From positions 124,001 to 188,000 of the forward strand of contig JADJQX010000007.1 of NCBI GenBank assembly GCA_016712525.1: DNA of 64,000 nt, in the 5' to 3' direction. Origin of the DNA: Myxococcales bacterium (GTDB taxonomy: Bacteria > Myxococcota_A > Polyangia > Polyangiales > Polyangiaceae). Below the pieces are notes generated by a model. It was not told the origin of the DNA. It did no database searches and was given only the letters and a program-made list of their open reading frames with translations. This document shows positions 8,229-16,801 of the stretch, in pieces; position 1 is the first letter of the stretch, and each line of letters opens with the position of its first letter. Both the position numbers and the translations under genes were made by a program.

Positions 8229-9158
8229 TGGATCCAAGTTTTCGAAATCGCTTTGGTTTTCGGATGCCTTGGTCGGCGAGGCGGTTGCCTGGACGGTGAC
8301 GGCGACGACGATGAGCGCGCCGCCGAGCAACGCGAATCCCGAGGGCCTCTCTCCCACCATGAGGAACACCCAGAGCGGGCTGACGATCGGCTCGATCGCG
8401 GCGATGAGCGAGCTCTCGAGCGCCGGGAGATCCCGTACGGCGCTCGCGTAGAAGAGGTACGGCACGGCGATCTGGAACGTACCGAGCAGGCCGATGGTCA
8501 CCCAGGCTCCCGTGGAAGCGGGCATGGCGGCGAGCGCCTTCGGCAGACAGACGAGCGCCGCGACCACGTTCCCGAGCGTCATGGCGACGAGGGGAGTGAG
8601 CGGCTCTTCGGGGAGCGCGCCTCTCCGCCGGGCGAGGTCGTCCATGCGCAGCAAGATGGGCAGCCCCGCGAAGCCGAAGCTCGAGACGACGGCCACGACG
8701 TTGCCGAGCCGCCCTTCCGAGCTGAGATCGCCCATGAAGAAGAGCACCATGCCCACCATCGTCGCGAGGACGGCGAGCGCCTCGCGGCGGCCGACGCGCT
8801 CGCCGAGGAGGAACGGCGAGAGGATCGCGACGTACACCGGCGCGGTGTATTGGATGAGGATGGCGTTGGCGCCCGTGGTGAGCTTGGCGGCGGCCACGAA
8901 GCACACGACCATCACGGCATAGCTCACCGCGGCGAGGCCGACGCGGGGGCGCCTCGCGGTCGCGACGATGCGCGCGAGGGGAGCTCGTGAGCCCAGCGCG
9001 ACGCCCATGACCACGGTCGCGAAGACGGCGCGCAGGCAGGCGATCGTCGGAGCTGCGGTGGTGGAGAGCGTCTTGATGCCGAGGGCTCCGGTGCTCCAGA
9101 GCAGCGCCGCGACGACGACGAAGAGGCGGGCGCGAGGCCTTCTCTCGTGCCCTGTCAC
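8133..9158 (-). CDS. EamA/DMT-family transporter
   Basis: A 341-residue integral membrane protein with about ten hydrophobic segments in two EamA repeats, the layout of the drug/metabolite transporter superfamily. The first repeat runs from LFVVVAALLWSTGALGIKT to VGMVLFFMGDL and the second from NVVAVVSSFGFAGLPILLR to LLGGALIVVAVTVQA. Such proteins usually export amino acids, purines or similar small molecules; the substrate cannot be read from sequence. The GTG start at 9158 overlaps the stop of the upstream acyltransferase (GTGA, 9155-9158), so translation is probably coupled. The C-terminal 30 residues are hydrophilic, Asp/Glu/Pro-rich, and overlap the convergent gene that ends at 8228. Confidence 0.85.
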   Translation of the reverse strand: MTGHERRPRARLFVVVAALLWSTGALGIKTLSTTAAPTIACLRAVFATVVMGVALGSRAPLARIVATARRPRVGLAAVSYAVMVVCFVAAAKLTTGANAILIQYTAPVYVAILSPFLLGERVGRREALAVLATMVGMVLFFMGDLSSEGRLGNVVAVVSSFGFAGLPILLRMDDLARRRGALPEEPLTPLVAMTLGNVVAALVCLPKALAAMPASTGAWVTIGLLGTFQIAVPYLFYASAVRDLPALESSLIAAIEPIVSPLWVFLMVGERPSGFALLGGALIVVAVTVQATASPTKASENQSDFENLDPSPLTVGSPTRAPNEGRADEGHDEPHDDQPAA

Positions 9159-10504
9159 GCGCGAGCCTCGGTGAGCTTCTCCCGCGCCGCTTCGATCGCC
9201 GCGCGAGCCTCGGTGCGTGCGGCCCGGAGCGCCTCGAGCCTCCCTCTCCCGCGCCCGAGCACGAGGCCGAACGTGTCGGCGAGCCGCGGGAGGTGGTCGA
9301 CCCACACGATCGCCGCGAACGGGCTCGCGAGGACGAGCGCGACCGAAGCTGCCGCGGCTCCCATCCCGAGCGAACGTGTGGCCACGAAGGCCGAAATCGC
9401 GGCGCCCAGGGCCCACAGCGGGAAGACGAGGAGCCCGACGCCGAGCTTCGTGGTCGAGGTCATGTCCGACGCCTCCTCTTTGGTCGCGCGGGCGACGAGT
9501 CGGGGGACCTGGTACGGCACGAAGTAGAGCGCCGCGCCGAAGAGCGCGACCGGGAGCACCGCGAGGAATGCGGCGAGCGCGGCGGGAGAGCGCTCGGCGA
9601 CGATCGCGTCGGGCCTTCGCACGGTGGCGTCGGACACGCGGGCTTCGGCGAGCTTTCGGTAGTACGCGGACACCTTCACCCGCACGTCCTTCACGGCGGG
9701 GTGAGCGTCGCCGAGGAGGCGATGCGCCGCTTGAACCTCTTTGCCGATCGTGCTCGAGGTGTGGAGGCTCTCGGCGTCGCTCTCGCCCTCGTGGGCGAGC
9801 AGCTCGGCCACCTGACCGATGAGGACGCGGTCCTCCCACGTCCGTCCCTCGACGACGAGGTCGGCGAGACCTTGGCGGAGGACCTCGGTGATGCGGTTCG
9901 CGAGGGTGCCGTCGTCCGGCGAGTCTGCCGCGACATCGTCGATCGAGACGACATTTCCGTACACGACCAGAGCGCGCGAGCGGAAGATCTCGCGTTCGTC
10001 GAACGTGAGCCCCACGGGCTGCACGGTCAGCCGAGCCGCCGGGTCGATGCTCCTGGCGCGCGCGAGCATCCGCCCCGCGCCCGAGCGGAGCGGCACGAGG
10101 GACGGCTCGTTGTGGCTCGTCCCCTCAGGAAAAATGAGGATGTTGCCGCCCGTCGCGAGGTGCGCGCCGACGCGTTCGAACACGGCGTCGTTGTCGCCCT
10201 GGGCCTTCGTCGGATCGTCGCGTCGCCTCACCACGGGGACGGCGTCGGCGAGGTCGAGGAGAGGTCGGAGAAACGGGATCTGCCAGAGCGCGTGTTTCGC
10301 GACGGGGGAGATCGGGGGCTTCGCCGAGGTGACGACGAGGATCGGATCGACCAGCGCGTTCACGTGGTTCGCGCCGAAGAGCCTCCCCCGAACTTGCTCG
10401 TCAGGCACGTCGCCCACGACCTCGACGTTGCGAAAGTACGTTCGCAGGACGAGTCCGAAGAAGCGCGTGACCGCCTTTCGGAGCGGGTTTTCGGGCGATG
10501 CCAT
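9155..10504 (-). CDS. Lysophospholipid/glycerol-3-phosphate acyltransferase (PlsC superfamily)
   Basis: A 449-residue acyltransferase. Block I is ANHVNALVDPILV, with five residues between the catalytic His and Asp rather than the usual four of NHxxxxD. Block III is FPEGTSHNEPSLVPLRSGAGRM. These wordings match the branch that includes yeast Gat1/Gat2-type enzymes and bacterial relatives rather than classical PlsC. It should transfer an acyl chain to glycerol-3-phosphate or a lysophospholipid at the inner membrane. After the catalytic domain (about 1-220) come a helical region and three or four hydrophobic segments (about 320-410) that anchor the protein. The stop overlaps the start of the EamA gene by four bases, pointing to an operon. 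Confidence 0.8.
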   Translation of the reverse strand: MASPENPLRKAVTRFFGLVLRTYFRNVEVVGDVPDEQVRGRLFGANHVNALVDPILVVTSAKPPISPVAKHALWQIPFLRPLLDLADAVPVVRRRDDPTKAQGDNDAVFERVGAHLATGGNILIFPEGTSHNEPSLVPLRSGAGRMLARARSIDPAARLTVQPVGLTFDEREIFRSRALVVYGNVVSIDDVAADSPDDGTLANRITEVLRQGLADLVVEGRTWEDRVLIGQVAELLAHEGESDAESLHTSSTIGKEVQAAHRLLGDAHPAVKDVRVKVSAYYRKLAEARVSDATVRRPDAIVAERSPAALAAFLAVLPVALFGAALYFVPYQVPRLVARATKEEASDMTSTTKLGVGLLVFPLWALGAAISAFVATRSLGMGAAAASVALVLASPFAAIVWVDHLPRLADTFGLVLGRGRGRLEALRAARTEARAAIEAAREKLTEARA

Positions 10505-10591
10505 CGGGCGGCGACCATAGCGCGACGAACCACGGACGTGGGTGCCGACGTGCGCCTTTACGGCGACCTTCGTGTCGGCGAACCTTGGGGC

Positions 10592-12454
10592 ATGAAGTGG
10601 ACTCGGCCCGGACTTTTGGCCCTCGCGCTCGCCTCCTGCGGTGAGCCCCCCGCGCCGCCGAAGGCGCCTCCCGTCGTTCCTAACGATCGCCCCGTCCCCG
10701 CGCCTCCTTCGGGCGTGGTGCGGCTCTCTTCGGCGGACGTCGATCGCGCCATTCGGGCTTCGTGGGAAAAGGCCGGGATCACCCCGGCCGCGCGCGCCGA
10801 CGACGCGACCTACCTGCGTCGCGTGACGCTCGACGTGATCGGGCGGCCGCCCACACCCGAGGAGATCGAGTCCTTCGTCGCGGATCGCGCCGCCGACAAA
10901 CGCGCGAAGAAGGTCGATGCCCTGCTCGCATCCCCCGAGTACGCGCGGCACTTCGCGAACGTGTGGGAGGAGATCCTCGTGGGGAACGAGGTGCGCGAGC
11001 AGCGGCTCGATCGGCAGGAGCTCCGCAAGTGGCTCCTCGCGCAGTTTCAACAAAACACACCGTGGGACAAGGTCGTGGCCGGGCTCGTCGCGGCGACCGG
11101 TCGCAACAGCGAAGGGGGCCCGAGGAACGCGCTGCCCATGGAGCTGCCCGCCGAGCCGGCCCCGATGGCCCCGCGCGCCGACGACACCGCACGTGCGGCG
11201 ACGGGCCCCGGCACCCTGAACGGCGCGGTCAACTACACGCTCCGATTCCAAGGCCCGCAAGATCTCGCGGGCTCGGCGTCGCGCACGTTCTTGGGCGTGC
11301 AGATCCAGTGCGCGCAGTGCCACGACCACAAGACCGAGAAGTGGAAGCAGGACGACTTCCGGAAGTTCACGGCGGCCTTCTTGCGGGCCGAGGTCGACGT
11401 CGTCGACAAGGGCGACAAGGGAGGCATTCGACGCGTCGATCTCGTCGACTCGGCGCGCGTCCCGCCTCGCTTCGTGAAGGCTCAGGACCTCGCCCCCATC
11501 GCCGCGGCGACGCCGACGGCCCTCGACGGCACCCCGCTCGACAAAGGGAAGGACACACGCCGTGAGCTCGCAGCCTGGATGACGTCGCCGAAAAATCCAT
11601 GGTTTGCGAAGGCTTACGTGAACCGGGTGTGGGCTCATTTCTTGGGTCGAGGGTTTCAGAACCCGGTCGACGACATGCGCCCCTCGAACCCGACGACGCT
11701 CCCCGAGCTGCTCGAGCGGATCGCGCGTGATTTCGCCGACGGAGGCTTCGATCCGAAGGCGCTCGTGCGGCTCGTGTGCGGGAGCGAGGTCTACGCGCTC
11801 GAGGCACGAGGAGGCACGAACGTCGACACCGAGAACCTCACCTGGGCCAGGTTCCGGATGGTTCCCCTCGGGCCCGAGGAGCTGCTCGCGCATCTCTTCG
11901 CGGCGACGCGGGTCGAGCGCGCCGCCGAGGCCGCGGGGATCAAGAACCTCCCCACGCTGAAGGCACAGCTCGCGAAGAGCTACGCGTTCCTCTTCGACGT
12001 CGACGAGGTCGAGGACTCGAAGACCTTCGAGGGCAACGTGACGCAGGCCCTCTCGCTGCTCAACGGGAACGTGACCGGCTACGGCACGCGGGCGCTCCCG
12101 GGCACGGCGCTCGCGGAGGTGCTCTCCCGCGGGACCGACGCCGAGAAGGTGCAGGCGCTCTACCTGCGCACCGTCCATCGGCGGGCGACGGAGGCCGAGG
12201 TGGCGCGCGCGGTAGCCTACCTCGACCAGGCCGAGAAGCTCCCGGATCCGAGCGCGGCTCCCGCCCCGGGTCCCGCTCCATCGCCCCCCGGAAAGGGAGG
12301 CAAGGGAAAGAAGAAGGCGCCCTCGGGGGACGCGGCCCAGCTCGCGAGGCTCGCGGCAGGGCGGGCAGGGGCGAGCGCCGACGGTCGCACGCGCGCGTTC
12401 GAGGATCTTTTTTGGGCGCTGCTCACGTCGAGCGAGTCGCTCCTGAACCACTGA
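10592..12454 (+). CDS. DUF1549/DUF1553 domain lipoprotein
   Basis: A 620-residue protein with a short signal peptide and lipobox (LALASC, Cys 16). DUF1549 covers about 45-260: DATYLRRVTLDVIGRPPTPEEIE, then ASPEYARHFANVWEEIL, and CAQCHDHKTEKW, which contains a haem-c-like CxxCH. DUF1553 covers about 310-610, starting at TRRELAAWMTSPKNPWFAKA and VNRVWAHFLGRG. These two domains occur together in Planctomycetes and myxobacteria and are nearly always followed by a DUF1501 protein, as here with a 7-bp gap. Biochemistry of the pair is not established; a role in extracytoplasmic polymer degradation has been suggested from context in Planctomycetes. A Pro/Lys/Gly-rich insert near the C-terminus is low complexity. 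Confidence 0.85.
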   Translation: MKWTRPGLLALALASCGEPPAPPKAPPVVPNDRPVPAPPSGVVRLSSADVDRAIRASWEKAGITPAARADDATYLRRVTLDVIGRPPTPEEIESFVADRAADKRAKKVDALLASPEYARHFANVWEEILVGNEVREQRLDRQELRKWLLAQFQQNTPWDKVVAGLVAATGRNSEGGPRNALPMELPAEPAPMAPRADDTARAATGPGTLNGAVNYTLRFQGPQDLAGSASRTFLGVQIQCAQCHDHKTEKWKQDDFRKFTAAFLRAEVDVVDKGDKGGIRRVDLVDSARVPPRFVKAQDLAPIAAATPTALDGTPLDKGKDTRRELAAWMTSPKNPWFAKAYVNRVWAHFLGRGFQNPVDDMRPSNPTTLPELLERIARDFADGGFDPKALVRLVCGSEVYALEARGGTNVDTENLTWARFRMVPLGPEELLAHLFAATRVERAAEAAGIKNLPTLKAQLAKSYAFLFDVDEVEDSKTFEGNVTQALSLLNGNVTGYGTRALPGTALAEVLSRGTDAEKVQALYLRTVHRRATEAEVARAVAYLDQAEKLPDPSAAPAPGPAPSPPGKGGKGKKKAPSGDAAQLARLAAGRAGASADGRTRAFEDLFWALLTSSESLLNH

Positions 12455-12461
12455 GGCGCTC

Positions 12462-13712
12462 ATGTCGACTTACACACGCCGCGACGTCGTCCGAATGTTC
12501 TCTGCGAGCTCGCTCGCTGCCCTCGTGGGCGCGCGCCTCGAGCACGAAGCCCGCGCCGACGCGAAGCCCGCCCGCGCGAAGTCGCTCGTCGTGCTCTGGA
12601 TGAACGGCGGACAGAGCCACGTCGACACCTGGGATCCGAAGCCGGGCACGCCCCAAGGGGGCCCGCACAAGGCGATCAAAACGGCGACTCCGGGGCTCTC
12701 GATCAGCGAGCACATGCCGGAGCTCGCGAGGCTCTCGCAGAAGCTCTGCGTCGTGCGGGGGCTCGTCCACAAGGAGGGCAATCATCAGCGCGCGAACGCC
12801 CTCCTCCACACGAGCTATTCACCCACACCCACGGTCGAGCACCCGTCGCTCGGTGGCTGGGTAAGCAAGCGGCTCGGGCCGACGCCGCGGGGGTTGCCCG
12901 CGTTCGTGAGCCTCGGAGGGCCGAGCCATTCGGCCGGGTTCTTCGGCGTCCAGCACGGCCCGTTCGTGCTGCAGAAGCCGGGTGGTCTCCCCCAGAACGT
13001 GACCCACGCGCCCCAGGTCGACGACCGCAGGTTCGCGTCTCGCCTCGGCCTGCTCGAGCAGCTCGAGGCCGACTTCGCGGCGCGCACGGGCGACGCCAAG
13101 GTCGAGGGGCGACGCGCGCTCACGTCGCAGGCCGTCGCGCTCATGCGCTGCCCCGATCTGCCCGCGTTCGACCTCGCGAACGTCCCCAAGGCCACCCTCG
13201 CGGCATTCGGCGACACCGACTTCGGCCGCGGGTGCCTCGTCGCCTCGCGGCTCGTCGGCGCGGGGACACGCTACGTCGAGGTGGCCCTCGACGGGTGGGA
13301 CACGCACGTCGACAATTTCGGCCGCACGAAGAAGCTCATGGGCACGCTCGACGCCGGCTTCTCGGCGCTCCTCCGCGAGCTCGATCAGAGAGGGCTCCTC
13401 GCCTCCACCACGATCGCGCTCCTCACGGACTTCGGCCGTACGCCGCGCATCAACGGAAACGACGGTCGCGACCACCACCCGCAGGCCTCGAGCCTCGTGC
13501 TCGCGGGCGCAGGAATCCGCGCCGGGCAGGTGCACGGCGAGACCGACGCGGAGGGCGGCAAGGTGGTGAAGGGGGCCGTCACCGTCCCGTCCGTCGTGGC
13601 GACCCTCGCGACCGTGATGGGCCTCGACCCGGGCGACACGGCGATGTCCCCGGCGGGGCGCCCGATCGCCCTGGCGGACGCGGGCACGCCCGTTCGAGAG
13701 CTCCTGGCCTAG
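12462..13712 (+). CDS. DUF1501 exported protein
   Basis: A 416-residue DUF1501 protein of the alkaline phosphatase/sulfatase-like fold. The N-terminus TRRDVVRMFSASSLAALVGA looks like a twin-arginine signal. Family landmarks are LVVLWMNGGQSHVDTWDPKPG, HEGNHQRANALLHT-like sequence (here HKEGNHQRANALLHT), the WDTHVDNFG segment and the TDFGRTPRINGNDGRDHHP segment, where Asp and His side chains resemble a metal site. It is the standard partner of the preceding DUF1549/DUF1553 gene and begins 7 bp after it, so both are one operon. Substrate unknown. The export route (Tat) suggests it folds, perhaps with metal, before leaving the cytoplasm. Confidence 0.85.
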   Translation: MSTYTRRDVVRMFSASSLAALVGARLEHEARADAKPARAKSLVVLWMNGGQSHVDTWDPKPGTPQGGPHKAIKTATPGLSISEHMPELARLSQKLCVVRGLVHKEGNHQRANALLHTSYSPTPTVEHPSLGGWVSKRLGPTPRGLPAFVSLGGPSHSAGFFGVQHGPFVLQKPGGLPQNVTHAPQVDDRRFASRLGLLEQLEADFAARTGDAKVEGRRALTSQAVALMRCPDLPAFDLANVPKATLAAFGDTDFGRGCLVASRLVGAGTRYVEVALDGWDTHVDNFGRTKKLMGTLDAGFSALLRELDQRGLLASTTIALLTDFGRTPRINGNDGRDHHPQASSLVLAGAGIRAGQVHGETDAEGGKVVKGAVTVPSVVATLATVMGLDPGDTAMSPAGRPIALADAGTPVRELLA

Positions 13713-13732
13713 CAGCCGTTGATTTTCACCCG

Positions 13733-13864
13733 TCCCCCGTCGCGGCCTTCCAAGGGTCGTCGGCCGCTCCCCCGTCGGGGACTTCCAGGGGTCGCCGCCG
13801 CCGCATCCCGACCGCCTTCGTCGCGATCTGCGGTGCGTCCCCCGTCGGGGACTTCCAAGGGGCG
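13733..13864. repeat. Three copies of a 27-bp imperfect repeat in a 35-bp register
   Basis: Copies start at 13733, 13768 and 13838, i.e. 35 and 70 bp apart. The shared core reads TCCCCCGTCGGGGACTTCCA then AGGGG; copy 1 has CGCGGCC in place of CGGGGAC. Each contains the small self-complementary block CCCCG-T-CGGGG or a variant. The slot at 13803, where a fourth copy would fall, is not recognisable. This is too irregular for a CRISPR array; it may be a decayed intergenic repeat family or a set of protein-binding sites 3' of the DUF1501 gene. Confidence 0.6.
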
Positions 13865-13971
13865 TGCTCTCGTCCAAATACGAAAGTAGGCTCTCGGATC
13901 CGGGCGCGGACGTCGAACGGCCTCGGTCCGAAAAATCAACAGGCTGCCTGGCGGAAGGCGCCGGGCGAGCG

Positions 13972-14063
13972 CGACCCAGCTGGGTCGTAAGTGCTCAATA
14001 ATACTACGAACTTTGCTTGGCTTCGGGCGAACGCCTGCGGTCGCCCTCCCGAAAATCTTTCGG
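13972..14063. promoter_or_regulatory. Upstream region of DUF1275 gene with two inverted repeats
   Basis: The segment is richer in A/T than its surroundings and lies 50-145 bases before the gene at 14116. It holds a perfect 16-bp palindrome CGACCCAGCTGGGTCG (13972-13987) and a second dyad CCGAAA-ATC-TTTCGG (14049-14063). Both are candidate operators; the bound factor is unknown. With 13713-13971 this fills a 403-bp stretch without genes. Confidence 0.4.
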
Positions 14064-14115
14064 AAACGAAAGAAGGGCTGGCAAAACCTTGCGCGTTCGT
14101 TAAGTTCGAAGGCGC

Positions 14116-14883
14116 ATGAACGTAGCCCTTTTCGAGCCGAAAGAGGTCTTTCTTCGCCGGAACCTCGTGAGCTGGGCGGCCTTGTGCTTCGCGTCGGGGG
14201 CGGTCAACGCCGGGGCGCTCCAAGCGTGCCGCCGCCTCATCACGCACGTCACGGGCATCGCCACCCGCATCGGGGCCGACGTCGGCCAGTGGAAGCTCCT
14301 CATCGAGTACGCGATCGTGCTGAACGCCTTTCTGTTCGGTGCGCTCGCGGCAAGCTTCTGGATCGTCAAGCGTGTGCGTCGGGGCGTCGGGCCCGCGTAC
14401 GCCGTGCCGCTGTTCGCCGTGGCTGGGCTCCTCGTGATCACCGCGTCGCTCGGGCGAGCGGGCGCCTTCGGCCCCTTCGGGACCACGGTGGAGACGGCCG
14501 GCGACTTCGTGCTCCTCGCGCTGCTCGCGTTCGCGAGCGGCCTGCAGAATGCATCGATTGGCCTGGCGACGGGGTCGCTCGTTCGCACCACGCACATGAC
14601 GGGCCCCGCGACCGACATGGCCGTCCACTTCGGGAATTTTTTGTGGGGTCGCCCGGAGATGAGGCCGGACGCTCTCCGGCACGTCGGGCTCCGCGCTCTC
14701 AAGCTTACGTCCTTCATTTTCGGCGGCGTCGTCGCGGCGCTCACGGCCGACAAGCTCCAGTACTTCGTCTTTCTGTTGGCGGTGCCGCCGATCACGTTCG
14801 CCGCGCTTCGCAGCTTGATCGAGCCTGCCGGCCAGGCCGTGGCCGAGGCGACGCCGATAAGCCAAGCGACCCCCGACGTCTGA
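14116..14883 (+). CDS. DUF1275 (YoaK/UPF0700-like) membrane protein
   Basis: A 255-residue membrane protein with six predicted helices. The family signature is the segment ASGLQNASIGLATGSLVRTTHMTGPATDMA (described here in part: GLQNASIG, then THMTG), preceded by FASGAVNAGALQ near the N-terminus. DUF1275 proteins are widespread and uncharacterised; they are thought to be transporters or membrane sensors. The N-terminal stretch VALFEPKEVFLRRNLVSW is amphipathic and cytoplasmic. The gene stands alone, with its own A/T-rich upstream region carrying two inverted repeats, and is convergent with the Ser/Thr kinase gene, 27 bp apart. Confidence 0.8.
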   Translation: MNVALFEPKEVFLRRNLVSWAALCFASGAVNAGALQACRRLITHVTGIATRIGADVGQWKLLIEYAIVLNAFLFGALAASFWIVKRVRRGVGPAYAVPLFAVAGLLVITASLGRAGAFGPFGTTVETAGDFVLLALLAFASGLQNASIGLATGSLVRTTHMTGPATDMAVHFGNFLWGRPEMRPDALRHVGLRALKLTSFIFGGVVAALTADKLQYFVFLLAVPPITFAALRSLIEPAGQAVAEATPISQATPDV

Positions 14884-14910
14884 CGCCGACCTCCGGAGTG
14901 CTCCGGCGGG

Positions 14911-16452
14911 TCACCGAGGGGCGAGGCTCCCGTCGAGGGCCGGGGAGCTCGCCCCGGCGGAGAGCCCGTGGGTCGCCGAGCGGCCTTGGGTCGCCGCGCG
15001 CCCGTAGGGAGCGATGATGGCGACCGTGATGGCCACGATGGCCACGATGGCGGCGAGGCCGATCGAGCCCCACGGGGGAGAGGCGAGGTACGGTCGCGGA
15101 GGCTCGGGGCGAGCGGGCTCGGAGGCGGGCGCTGCCGGCGACGGCTGCACCACGCGGGAGAGCGGCAGCACGGGCTCCGGGAGGAGATCGGCGTAGGAGC
15201 GACCGAGCGGGAGCGTGCGCGCGGCGCGCGGGGAGCCCATGGGCGCGGGCTGGGGCCTCCCGGGCCCGGGGGCAGCCTGCGCGGCGAGGGCGAGCCCTGG
15301 CGGAGGCGCGAGCGCCAGCGTGGCCCGCGCGTTCGCCGGTATGGGGGGCGGAGTCGGTCCAATCGAGACGAGCTCCGCGTCGGTCACCGAGACCGTGCTC
15401 TCGGGCGTCGGCTTGAAGCGGGGCTCCTCGATGAGTGTCGGCGCGGCGAGGTGGCCCGGCAGGAAGGGGGCCGGGTCGGCCGTGCGCGCCTTCTCTCGCG
15501 ATGGGTCGTGGCTCGCAGGAGCGCCGATCGTGTCGAAGAGCCTGCTCAGCGTCCGCGCGGCCGCGAGGGCCGTCGGGCGGCGGTCGGGGCGGTTGTCGAG
15601 CAGCGCGGCGACGAGGGCCACGAGCTCCGTGCGCACGTCCGGGGCGAGCGCCCCGAGCCTCGGGCATCCTTCGAGCGAAGGAGGCCCCACGACGCGCGCG
15701 GCCCGTGCGCCCCGCGCCGATCGCTCGGCCTGCGCGAAGGGGTGAGCGCCCGAGAGCATCTCGAAGAGCACGATCCCCGCGGAGTACACGTCGGTCGCGG
15801 GGCCGAGCTGCCCGCCCGCCTCCAGCTGCTCGGGCGCGGCGTAGTGCGCCGTTCCGAAGAACCCGGTCTGGGCGTCCTTCTCGAGCATGAGCTTCATGAC
15901 CCCGAAATCGAGGAGCTTCGCGCGCTCTTCTCCGTACGTGTCGCGGTGCACGAACACGTTCGATGGCTTCACGTCGCGATGGAGGAGCTGCCGGCGGTGG
16001 ACGTAGTCGAGCGCTCGGAACAGACCGTCCCCGAGCTCGAGCACGCGGTCGATCGGCATCGGGCCGCGATCGATGTGCTCGCGGAGCGTGCCGCCGCGCA
16101 GCCGCTCCATCAGGAAGAACGGCCTGGGCGCAGGGCCCACCGTGTGATCGAGTCGAACGACCGCGACCAGGTTCGGGTGATCGAGCTTGGCGAGCGCTCG
16201 CGCCTCTCGCTCGAAGCGTTCGACGCTCGCGGGGTCTCGCGCGAGGTGGGCGTCGAGGACCTTGAGGGCGAAGCGCTTGCCGAGCACACGATCCTCGACG
16301 TCGAGCACCTGGGCCATGCCCCCGCGGCCGAGCATGCCGCGTACGATGTACTCACCGCCGCCGCTCCGGAGGATCTCTCCGCGCTGGAACGGGACGTTGC
16401 CGAGGACGGGCGCATGGGCGGGGAGGGGAGGAGGGGTCTGTCGTGGGCTCAT
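14911..16452 (-). CDS. Eukaryote-type Ser/Thr protein kinase with C-terminal membrane helix
   Basis: A 513-residue kinase. The catalytic domain (about 30-290) has the glycine loop GRGGMAQV, the ATP lysine in FALKVL, the catalytic loop HRDVKPSNV near residue 153, DFGV at the metal site and APEQL in the activation segment, so it should be active. A Pro/Ala-rich juxtamembrane linker of about 150 residues follows, then one membrane helix (IGLAAIVAIVAITVAIIA) and a short outer tail. This is the myxobacterial Pkn layout; the tail is too short to be a ligand domain such as PASTA. No forkhead or phosphatase gene is adjacent, so targets are unknown. Confidence 0.92.
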   Translation of the reverse strand: MSPRQTPPPLPAHAPVLGNVPFQRGEILRSGGGEYIVRGMLGRGGMAQVLDVEDRVLGKRFALKVLDAHLARDPASVERFEREARALAKLDHPNLVAVVRLDHTVGPAPRPFFLMERLRGGTLREHIDRGPMPIDRVLELGDGLFRALDYVHRRQLLHRDVKPSNVFVHRDTYGEERAKLLDFGVMKLMLEKDAQTGFFGTAHYAAPEQLEAGGQLGPATDVYSAGIVLFEMLSGAHPFAQAERSARGARAARVVGPPSLEGCPRLGALAPDVRTELVALVAALLDNRPDRRPTALAAARTLSRLFDTIGAPASHDPSREKARTADPAPFLPGHLAAPTLIEEPRFKPTPESTVSVTDAELVSIGPTPPPIPANARATLALAPPPGLALAAQAAPGPGRPQPAPMGSPRAARTLPLGRSYADLLPEPVLPLSRVVQPSPAAPASEPARPEPPRPYLASPPWGSIGLAAIVAIVAITVAIIAPYGRAATQGRSATHGLSAGASSPALDGSLAPR

Positions 16453-16801
16453 GATGCCGATGGGTCGGCCGGTGCCTCTGCCCCGTTGCCTCCTTTCTTC
16501 GGGGCCGTACCGTTTTTTTTGCGCCGCGCGCGGTCGTTCCCATTTGTTTCATGATTACGAGCATTTGTGCACCGTGTCGTGGCGGCGGGCGCCGGCGACG
16601 CCCGGCTCGAGACGCCGGTTCGCATCGAGACACCCTCCCCGCGCGTGGCCTTGCGCCGCGGTCGGCTCGCCCGCTACCCTCGTGGGTCGAAGGTCACCGC
16701 TGCTTCTGGTCCCGCCCCCGTTTTCGCGATCGGGGGTGCTCGCGGACGGCGCCGGACACAGGTCCGACTCTTCAACGGACGGCAAGAAAGGGCTTCTTCG
16801 T
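16453..16801. other. 349-bp divergent intergenic region
   Basis: This lies between the kinase start (minus) and the PH-like gene start (plus) and must hold both promoters. A tract of eight T is present near 16513 and A/T-rich patches occur at 16540-16570. AAGAAAGGGCTTCTT just before 16802 contains the ribosome binding site GAAAGGG and is itself an inverted repeat. No gene or RNA is supported. Confidence 0.4.

Noticed and set aside
13733..13864. Possible CRISPR array
   Set aside because: Only three imperfect copies, unequal spacing, a missing unit and no cas gene; kept as a repeat only.
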